From contig JAZNLK010000020.1 of assembly GCA_045579055.1 (NCBI GenBank), positions 1-28,442 of the forward strand: a DNA stretch of 28,442 nucleotides, read 5' to 3'. A program made the position numbers and the translations under genes. Positions 1-7,558 of this stretch are shown piece after piece; within the stretch, counting starts at the first letter, position 1; each line of letters opens with the position of its first letter. A model generated the notes under the pieces. The model ran no database searches and was not told the DNA's origin. It worked only from the letters and a program-made list of their open reading frames with translations. The DNA is from SIG440 sp045579055 (lineage in GTDB: Bacteria; Bacillota; Clostridia; Monoglobales; Monoglobaceae).

Positions 1-1071
1 GCGGTCATCGCCGAACTGCTCGAGAGCCTCAAAGCGCAGAAGTATCCGCGCGAGAAGTTTGAGCTGTTCGTCATCGCGGACAACTGCACCGACAAAACGG
101 CCGAGATTGCTCGTGAGGCAGGGGCGGTTGTTCTGGAACGGTTCAATGACACCCTGAGAGGCAAAGGACACGCTATGGAATACGCTTTTGGAAAGATTTT
201 TGCCATGGAAGAAAAGTATGAGTATTTTTGTGTTTTCGATGCAGACAATGTGGTTAAAGGCGATTTCCTTGTTCATATGAATGACAAAATCAATGAAGGT
301 TTCAGGGCTGTTCAGGGGTATCTTGACAGCAAAAATCCGTCGGATAACTGGCTGACTTTTTCATACTCGTTGTGGTACTGGATTAACAACAGACTAACTC
401 AGTTGTCACGTGCTAATCTTGGCTTGGGTTGCCGTTTGGGCGGTACGGGTTTTGCAGTTGATGCCCAACTGATTAAAGAACACGGCTGGGGGGCGACTTG
501 CCTTGCTGAGGATATTGAGTTTACCCTTAAACTGGCTTTGGATGATGTTAAAGTGGGTTGGGCTCATAATGCAGTTGTTTATGATGAAAAACCCAGAGAT
601 ATGGGGGTTTCGGTGAAACAACGACAACGTTGGTCGCAAGGAATTGCTGACGTTGCTACGCGGTATGTTCTTCCGCTGTTAAAAAAGGGTTTCAGAGAAA
701 AATCGGGAGAAGCAATTCATATGGTTATGAATTTCTGGGGTGATGCACTGTATCTGGTTTCTATGGGTGTTATGACAACGGTTTATTTTATGACCATATT
801 TGCAACTGATGGGTCTTGGATTTATGAGTGGTTCTGCAGAATGTGGGATGAACCCTGGAAGTTGCTCTTGCTTGCTACACTTGTTATTGTCAACAATATT
901 CTGGTTGTTGCTGCACTTTATAACGATAAGAAGCTTGACAAGTGCATTGCACGAAATGTTGTAGGATTCGTGGTTTACGTGCTCAGCTGGATACCGGTGG
1001 GAATTATGGGCGCTTTGAAGAAGAACAAAAAAGAATGGTTCCACACCCCACATTCGGGGAAAGATAATTAG
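1..1071 (+). CDS. Processive family 2 glycosyltransferase (5' partial, membrane bound)
   Basis: The reading frame is open from base 1, so the N-terminus is missing; the ATG at 175 is internal. The visible protein has a GT-A fold core: VIADNCTDKTAEIA near residues 24-37, the metal-binding DAD motif (FDADN, about 79-83), AEDIEFT as the likely catalytic-base region, and the QRQRW acceptor motif (QxxRW) of processive beta-glycosyltransferases. Three hydrophobic stretches follow near the C-terminus, ending in a basic tail (KKNKKEWFHTPHSG). Family knowledge suggests an inner-membrane enzyme that polymerises a sugar from a nucleotide-sugar donor, like the PgaC/NodC/cellulose synthase group; product and donor cannot be read from sequence. 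A small membrane protein gene starts 16 nt downstream. Codon use changes sharply near base 150-180, from GC-rich codons to the AT-richer use of the rest of the window. Family assignment is sure, substrate is not. Confidence 0.9.
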   Translation, partial: AVIAELLESLKAQKYPREKFELFVIADNCTDKTAEIAREAGAVVLERFNDTLRGKGHAMEYAFGKIFAMEEKYEYFCVFDADNVVKGDFLVHMNDKINEGFRAVQGYLDSKNPSDNWLTFSYSLWYWINNRLTQLSRANLGLGCRLGGTGFAVDAQLIKEHGWGATCLAEDIEFTLKLALDDVKVGWAHNAVVYDEKPRDMGVSVKQRQRWSQGIADVATRYVLPLLKKGFREKSGEAIHMVMNFWGDALYLVSMGVMTTVYFMTIFATDGSWIYEWFCRMWDEPWKLLLLATLVIVNNILVVAALYNDKKLDKCIARNVVGFVVYVLSWIPVGIMGALKKNKKEWFHTPHSGKDN

Positions 1072-1087
1072 ATACGGAGGTTTTTTT

Positions 1088-1612
1088 ATGGAAAATTATA
1101 TTGAAGAAATGGTCGTTAAAAAAAGAAGCGGTATGGATGTTTTGTTGGTTCTGGCATTGGGGCTTGCGTGCACCTTTATCGGATTTCTGTTGTTTAATCT
1201 GTCGGCAATGTTCCCGGCACTGAGTTCGATTTTCTTTTTTGTTATTGTTGGTTGCTTTTATCTTGCTTATACATTTTCTGTTTCAAGAAATCTGGAGTAT
1301 GAATACTCTATGGTTAATCACGAAATTGATATCGACAAGATTGCCAACAGAAAAAAGAGAAAAAAGATGACCGTTCTTAATGTTAAAAAAATGGAAGCTT
1401 TTGGGAAAAAGGGCAAAGATTCACAGTATGAGAAGTTTTTATTGGATTTTTCCGTAAAGAAAGTTTTTGCCTGCAGAGACAAGAAGGCGGACGATGTTTA
1501 TTATGCGGTTTATTTTGAAGACGGAGTAAGAAAAATGTTGCTTTTCAGCCCCTCTCAGGATATTGTTGACAGAATTGTTAAACTCAACCCGAGAGAAACG
1601 TATGCTATATGA
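1088..1612 (+). CDS. Small membrane protein, possibly DUF6106-like
   Basis: This 174-residue protein starts at an ATG preceded by GGAGG with good spacing. It has a short charged N-terminus, two adjacent hydrophobic segments (about residues 15-38 and 44-62) and a long basic cytosolic part containing a lysine/arginine-rich patch (NRKKRKKM). No catalytic motif is visible. It resembles a clostridial family of uncharacterised two-TM proteins that I associate, from memory only, with DUF6106. It sits between the glycosyltransferase and the acpS-nnrD fusion. Its stop overlaps the next start by 4 nt (ATGA), so it is probably translationally coupled to the downstream operon. The function is unknown. 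Confidence 0.8.
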   Translation: MENYIEEMVVKKRSGMDVLLVLALGLACTFIGFLLFNLSAMFPALSSIFFFVIVGCFYLAYTFSVSRNLEYEYSMVNHEIDIDKIANRKKRKKMTVLNVKKMEAFGKKGKDSQYEKFLLDFSVKKVFACRDKKADDVYYAVYFEDGVRKMLLFSPSQDIVDRIVKLNPRETYAI

Positions 1613-2883
1613 TCAGGTGCGGCGCAGATATAATTGAAATTTCCAGAATCCGTGACGCACTTGAAAAGAATGAGAAGTTTCTCGGTAAGGTGTTCACGGA
1701 AAAGGAAGTTGAATATTTTAACAGCACAGGCGGCAGAGTTGAAACCTTGGCGGGTTTTTTTGCCGCCAAGGAAGCTTTTGTGAAATTTAAGAAAAGCGGA
1801 ATAAGGGGGCTTGAACTTTCGGAGATTTCTGTTGAACACGAAAAGTCAGGTGCTCCTTTTGTTGTTTTCAGAGGCGAAAAGCAGTGTGTTTCCCTGAGTA
1901 TTTCTCACAACAAGACCCATGCTATTGCCGTTGTGTGCGGTGAAGAGAAAAAAACGGAAGCTGTTAATTTGGAAATTTCGAAGCTTATTCCAAAAAGACT
2001 TTCTGATGCACATAAAGGTGATTGCGGTCGGGTTTTTGTGGTGGCAGGGTCAGAGGGTATGACCGGTGCGGCAGTGCTTTCGGCAAAGGGGGCTTTGCGT
2101 AGCGGTGCAGGACTTGTTACTGTTGGTACGGCAAAAAGTCAAAGACCTGTTGTTGCTTGCGGTGTCTTGGAGGCTATGACTGTGGCTCTGGCTGAAGAAA
2201 ACGGGAAAATTTCAAAAGATTCAGCAGAGAAAATTCTGGAACAGGCAAAGTTGTCTGACGTTGTGGTTTTTGGACCCGGTTTGGGACAAAATGAACACAT
2301 ATATGAAGTTCTGAGCACACTTCTTAGAGAATATAATGGAAAGTTGGTTATTGATGCTGATGGACTCAATGCACTTAGTGGGGATTGCGATATTCTGAGG
2401 GAAAGACAGTGCGATGTTGTTATAACTCCTCATCCCGGTGAAATGGCAAGGCTTGTGAAAATGCCAATTGCAGAAATTCAACAAAATCGTACGGCGGTTG
2501 CTTTGGAATTTGCCGAGAGGTACGGAGTTTGTGTGCTTTTGAAGGGGAGCGGAACTGTGGTGGCTGATGCCCAAGTATCTTCGTTGTCTTGTGATGAAAC
2601 TTTTTTTGCCGAAAGTGAAAATGGCAGAGTATACATTAACACTACGGGAAATCCGGGTATGGCGACCGGTGGCATGGGTGATGTGCTGTCAGGTGTTGTT
2701 GCTTCCTTTATGGCTCAAGGTCTAAGCACTTTTGATGCGGCGGTTCTTGGCGCATATATTCATGGCAAGGCCGGGGATATGGCAACGGAAAAGTACGGCA
2801 TTCATGGGCTTCTTGCCGGGGATGTTGCGGAATATATTGCTTTTGCGATTAAGTCAGAATGCAGAGAAGAGGATTGTCTGTGA
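1609..2883 (+). CDS. acpS/nnrD: Fusion: holo-ACP synthase (AcpS) + ADP-dependent NAD(P)H-hydrate dehydratase (NnrD)
   Basis: This 424-residue protein joins two cytosolic enzymes. Residues 1-112 are AcpS, which transfers phosphopantetheine from CoA to acyl carrier protein: GADIIEI with metal-binding Asp7, FAAKEAFVKF with Glu54, and SISHNKTHAIAV. Residues 125-424 are the ribokinase-fold NnrD (YjeF_C) domain, which uses ADP to dehydrate damaged hydrated NAD(P)H: GRVFVVAGSEGMTGA, FGPGLGQ, VIDADGLNAL, ITPHPGEMARL and the nucleotide-binding GNPGMATGGMGDVLSG (about 347-362, catalytic Asp358). The YjeF_N epimerase domain usually fused to NnrD is absent; its place is taken by AcpS. The start is fixed by a 4-nt ATGA overlap with the upstream gene. 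It is followed directly by alr. Both domain identities are clear; that both are active is inferred from retained motifs. Confidence 0.93.
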   Translation: MIRCGADIIEISRIRDALEKNEKFLGKVFTEKEVEYFNSTGGRVETLAGFFAAKEAFVKFKKSGIRGLELSEISVEHEKSGAPFVVFRGEKQCVSLSISHNKTHAIAVVCGEEKKTEAVNLEISKLIPKRLSDAHKGDCGRVFVVAGSEGMTGAAVLSAKGALRSGAGLVTVGTAKSQRPVVACGVLEAMTVALAEENGKISKDSAEKILEQAKLSDVVVFGPGLGQNEHIYEVLSTLLREYNGKLVIDADGLNALSGDCDILRERQCDVVITPHPGEMARLVKMPIAEIQQNRTAVALEFAERYGVCVLLKGSGTVVADAQVSSLSCDETFFAESENGRVYINTTGNPGMATGGMGDVLSGVVASFMAQGLSTFDAAVLGAYIHGKAGDMATEKYGIHGLLAGDVAEYIAFAIKSECREEDCL

Positions 2884-4091
2884 TAAATGGTGACAAATTA
2901 TTAAAGAATATGAGGGCATGGGCAGAAGTGAATCTTGATGCTATTGCTCACAATGTGACAGAAATAAAAAGAAAACTTAAACCCGGTGTGAAGCTGATGG
3001 GTGTGGTCAAAGCGGATGCATATGGTCACGGGGCTTTTCAGGTGGCTCAGGTGCTTTTGGAACAGGGTGCTGAGTATCTTGCGGTTGCTTTCGCAGATGA
3101 AGCTGTTGAACTGAGACGGAAGGGTATTACGGTGCCCATACTGATTCTCGGAAATTCCGCTGAGGCGAATATCGACTGCATTGTGGATTTTGATATAACG
3201 GCGGCGGTTTCGGAATGCTCTTTTGCTGAAAAGTTATCTGCTGAGGCGTTGGCTAGAGGAAAAAAGGCAAAGGTTCACATAAAAATTGACACAGGTATGT
3301 CCAGAATAGGGTTTCCTTCGGCAAGTGAAGATGATATCTCGGAGACTTGTGGGGAAATTCGGCGAGTTGTTGATTTGCCGGGGATTGAGGTGGAAGGCTT
3401 GTTTTCGCATTTTGCCTCGGCGGATGAAGAAGATGAAGCATACACAAGAATGCAATTTGATAGATTTCGGAAGGTGGTTTCGGAACTGGAAAGGCTGGGT
3501 GCGGATATACCCCTCAAGCACATATGCAACAGTGCCGGAGCGGTTAAGTTCCCGGAAATGCAGATGGATATGGTCAGAGGCGGAATTATTGTTTACGGAA
3601 TGTATCCGTCCAGGGAGTTTGACAGAGGGATGATCAAGCTTGTTCCTTCAATGACATTCAAAGCAAGGGTGATTCAGGTTAAGGAAGTGGACAAAGAAAC
3701 CTCGGTCAGCTACGGAATGACCTTTAAAAGCGAAGAAAAAATGAAGATTGCCACTGTTTCGGTGGGATATGCAGACGGATATCCGAGAAATTTATCGAAT
3801 CGGGCAGAAGTTTTTGTTTATGGAGAAAGAATAGGACAAATCGGAAGAATTTGTATGGATCAATGTATGATAGATGCGTCAAAGGTTAATAATATAAATA
3901 TCGGTGACGAAGTTATCTTGTTTGGAGATGCTGATGGCAAGGGGATTTCGGTTGATTGGATTGCAGAGTTACTTGAAACAATCAATTATGAAATTACCTG
4001 CGGTGTCAGCAGACGCGTCCCCCGTGTTTATATTAAGGACGGCAGAATTATCGGTTCTCACAATTATATTCTGGATGGAAATGACCTGTAA
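2880..4091 (+). CDS. alr: Alanine racemase
   Basis: This PLP enzyme interconverts L- and D-alanine for peptidoglycan. I chose the GTG at 2880: it overlaps the upstream stop as GTGA and lies about 8 nt after AGAAGAGGA, giving 403 residues; an in-frame ATG at 2859 would lie inside the preceding gene with no better RBS. The PLP-lysine motif VVKADAYGHG is present (Lys about 44), the barrel motifs KIDTGMSRIGF and HICNSAGA follow, and the second catalytic residue, Tyr about 278, lies in SVSYGMTFK. The C-terminal beta domain contains VGYADGYPR and GRICMDQCMID. Length fits the family. The order acpS, nnrD, alr, antitoxin, toxin matches the conserved Firmicutes neighbourhood around alr and ndoA. Confidence 0.96.
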   Translation: MINGDKLLKNMRAWAEVNLDAIAHNVTEIKRKLKPGVKLMGVVKADAYGHGAFQVAQVLLEQGAEYLAVAFADEAVELRRKGITVPILILGNSAEANIDCIVDFDITAAVSECSFAEKLSAEALARGKKAKVHIKIDTGMSRIGFPSASEDDISETCGEIRRVVDLPGIEVEGLFSHFASADEEDEAYTRMQFDRFRKVVSELERLGADIPLKHICNSAGAVKFPEMQMDMVRGGIIVYGMYPSREFDRGMIKLVPSMTFKARVIQVKEVDKETSVSYGMTFKSEEKMKIATVSVGYADGYPRNLSNRAEVFVYGERIGQIGRICMDQCMIDASKVNNINIGDEVILFGDADGKGISVDWIAELLETINYEITCGVSRRVPRVYIKDGRIIGSHNYILDGNDL

Positions 4092-4177
4092 ATACATAGA
4101 GTTGAAGCAGGCGGGTCCTGAGATTGGCTGAGACAAGTCATGCTGCGTATAATATAGAAGATATGGGGGAGTTTTCA

Positions 4178-4363
4178 GTGGAAAATATGCTGTCTGAAAA
4201 AAACAAGGATAATCTGAATTGTTGTAACTGCAATGACAGGAATGCTCTTGCTGTAGGTTACATTGAAATGTCCCGTATCAATCTTGAGTTGGCAGAGGAA
4301 GCTGTGGCTTTGGATAACGAGGCCCTTGAACTTTGCCAACAAAAATTTGCGGAGTGTGAATGA
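4178..4363 (+). CDS. Short MazE/EndoAI-position antitoxin without an RHH domain
   Basis: A GTG at 4178 preceded by GGGGGAG (about 4165-4170) gives a 61-residue acidic protein; a TTG at 4124 would extend it to 79 residues but has a poor RBS. It stops 1 nt before the MazF start. The C-terminal half, GYIEMSRINLELAEE followed by an acidic helix ending in FAECE, matches the toxin-binding tail I know from clostridial EndoAI-type antitoxins. The N-terminal half shows none of the usual ribbon-helix-helix pattern and instead carries a cysteine cluster (NCCNCNDRN). The inferred role is neutralising the downstream RNase, probably without the DNA-binding autoregulation typical of such operons. It could alternatively be a decayed antitoxin. 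Confidence 0.75.
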   Translation: MENMLSEKNKDNLNCCNCNDRNALAVGYIEMSRINLELAEEAVALDNEALELCQQKFAECE

Positions 4364-4364
4364 T

Positions 4365-4709
4365 TTGGTTATTAAAAGAGGCGATATTTATTATGCTGAT
4401 TTGAGCCCTGTGGTTGGTTCGGAGCAGGGTGGAGTGCGGCCTGTGCTGATTATTCAAAATGATATTGGCAATAAGTACAGCCCGACAGTTATTGCAACTG
4501 CCATTACTTCACAGATTAACAAGGCGAAAATGCCCACTCATATTGAGCTTGATGCCAATGAGTACGGACTTTCGAAGGATTCTGTGGTTCTGGCAGAGCA
4601 AATAAGAACCATTGACAAAAGAAGATTGAAGGAAAAAATCGGACATCTGGATGATGAACTTATGACAAGAGTCAATGAGGCTCTTGAAATCAGTTTCGGT
4701 CTGACCTGA
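4365..4709 (+). CDS. ndoA: MazF/EndoA-type mRNA interferase toxin
   Basis: The TTG at 4365 is preceded by GGAG (4351-4354) and gives 114 residues, the normal family length; a longer frame from 4263 only reads through the antitoxin gene. The start, VIKRGDIYYADLSPVVGSE, then QGGVRPVLIIQND and SPTVIATAITSQ, closely match B. subtilis EndoA. The conserved EQIRTIDKRRL and HLDDE segments are also present. Family members cleave single-stranded RNA at short sequences (UACAU in B. subtilis EndoA) and are held inactive by a cognate antitoxin. It is co-translated with the small antitoxin gene immediately upstream and lies in the alr operon, as in Bacillus. Confidence 0.95.
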   Translation: MVIKRGDIYYADLSPVVGSEQGGVRPVLIIQNDIGNKYSPTVIATAITSQINKAKMPTHIELDANEYGLSKDSVVLAEQIRTIDKRRLKEKIGHLDDELMTRVNEALEISFGLT

Positions 4710-4745
4710 TGTGCGGAGAATAAATATTTTCAGGAGGACAAAAGA

Positions 4746-5225
4746 ATGAAAAGATTGAAATCGGTTGGAGTTGCTATTCTTTTGACGTGTATTTTTGTGT
4801 CGCTGTGTATTGTTGTTATTGCGGAGCCGGGAACGGATTCGGATCCTTTGATTTCAAAGTCATATATTGATGAGGTGCTTATGCCGAAAATACAACAGTA
4901 TGTTGATGACAAAATTGCGGAAATGGGCGACAATCAGGGTGGAGGCACAGAAGCGGGTGCGTTGGTTTTTGAAGTTGTTGAAGCTGATGCCGGCGACAAG
5001 ATTATTTGTTCCGCCGGGGCAGAGCTGATTCTCAGAATGGGTAAAGCTACAATAATTGCCACGGAAAAGGGCGGTTTGGCTGACACCACAATAGGCTATG
5101 ACCTTGCCGACGGAACTGCGATGCCTGCAAACCATATGCTGATTGTTCCTGTGGCTGACGGAAGAGGAATCAAGGCTGATACCGACATAATTGTTATGAT
5201 AAAAGGCGAATATATTATTAAATAG
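4746..5225 (+). CDS. Secreted or membrane-anchored protein of unknown function
   Basis: The 159-residue protein has a strong RBS (CAGGAGGAC) 7 nt before its ATG. Residues 1-27 form a signal peptide or N-terminal anchor (basic KRLK, then a hydrophobic run ending at AEPG). The mature part begins with an acidic segment containing PLISKSYIDEVLMPKIQQ, likely helical, then a glycine-rich linker (NQGGGTEAG) and a beta-rich domain with AELILRMGKATII, GYDLADGTAMPANHMLIVP and DGRGI. I recall similar proteins in many Clostridia but no function. It is the last gene of the acpS-alr-ndoA cluster and is followed by a convergent terminator. Confidence 0.8.
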   Translation: MKRLKSVGVAILLTCIFVSLCIVVIAEPGTDSDPLISKSYIDEVLMPKIQQYVDDKIAEMGDNQGGGTEAGALVFEVVEADAGDKIICSAGAELILRMGKATIIATEKGGLADTTIGYDLADGTAMPANHMLIVPVADGRGIKADTDIIVMIKGEYIIK

Positions 5226-5230
5226 AGTGA

Positions 5231-5259
5231 ATAAGGATGAGCAACAGGTTCATCCTTAT
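5231..5259. terminator. Bidirectional hairpin between convergent genes
   Basis: A perfect 10-bp stem (ATAAGGATGA / TCATCCTTAT) with a 9-nt loop sits between the secreted-protein stop (5225) and the ispE stop (5264). On the plus strand it is followed by TGTTTTAT; on the minus strand by a short T-containing stretch. Its position between convergent genes supports a shared terminator. Confidence 0.8.
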
Positions 5260-5263
5260 TGTT

Positions 5264-6118
5264 TTATGCCATATATACATCATTTGTCAGAGTGCGGAAT
5301 GCATCAACTGCGGATTTGGCAGAGGCTTCGTCGCTGAAGATTCCGAATACAGATGAGCCGCTTCCACTCATAAGTGAATAGAGAGCTCCGTTGTTCATCA
5401 TTATTGTTTTATATTCCTCAATTATGGGGTATTCTGTGGTAGTTACTGTTTCCAGAACATTTCCTGCGGATTCGGCAAGGAGTTTTACATTGTTGGTTTC
5501 GAGAGCCTTTATGACGGCAGATGTGTCGGGGTGAACGGTGTTCTCGGAAAGAACAAGGTTTTTGTATACCCAGGGGGTTGACACGTGAACGGCAGGCTTT
5601 GCAACAACTGTGTATATGCCTGAAAGGGTAGGAAGAGGAGTGAGTATTTCACCAATTCCTTCTGCCAGCATACAGCCGCCGTAGATAAAGAACGGTATGT
5701 CTGCACCCAGAGACTTGGCAATTTCCGCCAGGTCTTTTTTTGACATTGGTTCGTCAAAGAGTGTATTCAGGGCTTTCAGCGTTCCTGCGGCATCTGTTGA
5801 ACCGCCGCCGAGACCTGCTCCCATAGGAATGTTTTTACGCGTATGAATTCTTGCTGATGCGGTTATACCGGTTTTTTCGAAGAATAGTTTTGCCGCTTTG
5901 TAAATCAGGTTGCTTTCGTCGGTGGGCATAGCACTATCCTCTGACGAAAGGACTATTTCGCAGGAATCTGAAGCTTTTATATTAAATGTCAGCACATCAA
6001 AGAGCTTGATTTCCTGCATAATCATCCGAAGATTGTGATAGCCGTCTTCGCGGCGGTTTACCACGTCAAGGGATAGGTTGATTTTTGCAGGGCATTTGAT
6101 TTGGAGTGATTTTTCCAT
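5264..6118 (-). CDS. ispE: 4-diphosphocytidyl-2-C-methyl-D-erythritol kinase
   Basis: This GHMP-family kinase phosphorylates CDP-methylerythritol in the MEP pathway to isoprenoid precursors. The 284-residue protein has the N-terminal signature PAKINLSLDVVNRREDGYH (residues 10-28), the ATP-binding loop PMGAGLGGGSTDAAG (98-112) and the C-terminal MSGSGSSVFGIF motif. Length is normal. It is the distal gene of a minus-strand pair with the MATE transporter, which ends 24 nt upstream; an AAGGAAGA RBS lies in that gap. Its presence indicates that the host uses the non-mevalonate route. Confidence 0.96.
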   Translation of the reverse strand: MEKSLQIKCPAKINLSLDVVNRREDGYHNLRMIMQEIKLFDVLTFNIKASDSCEIVLSSEDSAMPTDESNLIYKAAKLFFEKTGITASARIHTRKNIPMGAGLGGGSTDAAGTLKALNTLFDEPMSKKDLAEIAKSLGADIPFFIYGGCMLAEGIGEILTPLPTLSGIYTVVAKPAVHVSTPWVYKNLVLSENTVHPDTSAVIKALETNNVKLLAESAGNVLETVTTTEYPIIEEYKTIMMNNGALYSLMSGSGSSVFGIFSDEASAKSAVDAFRTLTNDVYMA

Positions 6119-6142
6119 ATGATATCTTCCTTTGCTTTTGGT

Positions 6143-7489
6143 TTATCCCAGCTGGCTTTTGTGGAGCTTTCGGAGTGAGAGTGATACCCATATTACCGAG
6201 AGAATTGCAGACAAGAGGTCGGATATAGGTTGGGCATAAAAGATTCCGTTGAGTCCGAAGCTGTTTGACATAATCAACAGGGTGGGAATCAGGAACAGAC
6301 ATTGTCGGGATAAGCTTAAAAATGTTGAAGCTTTGGGCTTGTTTATGTACTGGAAATAGTTGGAGAAGATTATCTGAATACCGATTACCGGGAAGGCAAG
6401 GGTGTTGGTTGACAATGCCTGAGTTCCGAGTCTTATCAGCTCGGGAGAGTTGTTGAATGCCATTACAATTTTTTCCGGGAACAGATGTATCAGCACAAAG
6501 CAGATTGTGATGAAAATTGTTGCTGCGGTGACGCCATAGAGCATAGCTTTTCGCATACGGTCGTACTTTCTTGCACCGTAGTTATAACCAACAATCGGCT
6601 GGACACCCTGGTTGATACCGAAAATAGGCATAAAACAGATGGTCATTGCACTGTTATAAACTGCGAAAGCTGAAACTGCAATCTTCCCGCCGTGTTCCAT
6701 AAGCAAATTGTTGTACAGGATGTTTACGGTCGCCATTGCAAACTGAACCAATGCAGGTGAAAGACCGATAAACATAACTTTTGAAAGAAGTGAGAAGTCC
6801 GGACGATAGCCTTTGAGACTGAGCTTTATTGAACTTCTTTTTGTGAAATACCAAAGAACCGAAATCATAGTTGCACACTGACCCATTATTGTGGCAATTG
6901 CGGCACCTGCAACACCCAGTCGGATTACCATAGTGAACAACCAGTCGAATACTATGTTGGTTATTGCTCCGGCGAGCATTGAAACCATTGCCATTTTGGG
7001 GTTGCCTTCGGAACGGATAATGGCATTGAGGGCAAAACCCACACCCTGAAAAATTGATCCGGCAAGTACAATCTGCATATATTCCACAGCATAATTCATG
7101 ACGGCACCTTCGGGGGTTCCGAACATTTTTAAAAGAGGAACAAGGAAGATGTAGCCTAAAACAGACACAATTACTTCCAGTATGATTGCGAATATGCATA
7201 CGTTGTTCAGGATTGATTGAGCTTTTTTGGGGTTGCTTTCACCGAGACTGATTGCCACAAGGGAGGTTCCGCCAAGTCCCACAAGCATTGCTGCCGCCAT
7301 AATGGCGGTCATAAAAGGGAAGGAGAAGGAAAGTGCCGCCAAGGCGTCTTCGCCCACTGCCTGACCTACAAAGATTCGGTCAACGACGTTGTATATTGCG
7401 TTTACAAGCATTCCCACAATTGCCGGTGCGGAAAAGGAAACCAGGAGCTTGAATATGGACTCTTTTCCGAGTCTGTCGGAGTTTTTCAT
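6143..7489 (-). CDS. MATE-family multidrug/cation antiporter
   Basis: This 448-residue polytopic membrane protein has about 12 hydrophobic segments and two related halves. It opens with the MATE-type sequence LLVSFSAPAIVGMLVNAIYN, then VDRIFVGQAVGEDALAALS; the second half repeats the pattern with MPIFGINQGVQPIVGYNYGA, a conserved MATE block. Family members export drugs or metabolites using Na+ or H+ gradients; substrate cannot be told. The minus-strand start has an AAAGGA RBS about 12 nt upstream. It is followed by ispE in a likely two-gene unit and separated from ftsH by a hairpin. Confidence 0.92.
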   Translation of the reverse strand: MKNSDRLGKESIFKLLVSFSAPAIVGMLVNAIYNVVDRIFVGQAVGEDALAALSFSFPFMTAIMAAAMLVGLGGTSLVAISLGESNPKKAQSILNNVCIFAIILEVIVSVLGYIFLVPLLKMFGTPEGAVMNYAVEYMQIVLAGSIFQGVGFALNAIIRSEGNPKMAMVSMLAGAITNIVFDWLFTMVIRLGVAGAAIATIMGQCATMISVLWYFTKRSSIKLSLKGYRPDFSLLSKVMFIGLSPALVQFAMATVNILYNNLLMEHGGKIAVSAFAVYNSAMTICFMPIFGINQGVQPIVGYNYGARKYDRMRKAMLYGVTAATIFITICFVLIHLFPEKIVMAFNNSPELIRLGTQALSTNTLAFPVIGIQIIFSNYFQYINKPKASTFLSLSRQCLFLIPTLLIMSNSFGLNGIFYAQPISDLLSAILSVIWVSLSLRKLHKSQLG

Positions 7490-7520
7490 TTGTTGTTGGT
7501 GTCCTTTCAGTTTACAGATT

Positions 7521-7553
7521 AAACGAGAAATCCTGAACCAGAATTTCTCGTTT
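7521..7553 (-). terminator. Hairpin downstream of ftsH
   Basis: A perfect 11-bp stem (AAACGAGAAAT / ATTTCTCGTTT) with an 11-nt loop lies just past the ftsH stop and before the MATE start. Read on the minus strand the T-tract after the stem is short (TTTAATCTG), so it may be a partial terminator for ftsH; the plus-strand side is T-rich but no plus-strand gene ends there. Confidence 0.6.
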
Positions 7554-7558
7554 GTTTT

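Noticed and set aside
6654..7199. A 181-codon minus-strand frame within the MATE gene
   Set aside because: It lies in another frame of the same strand as a well-supported transporter and has a Cys/His/Arg-rich shadow composition.
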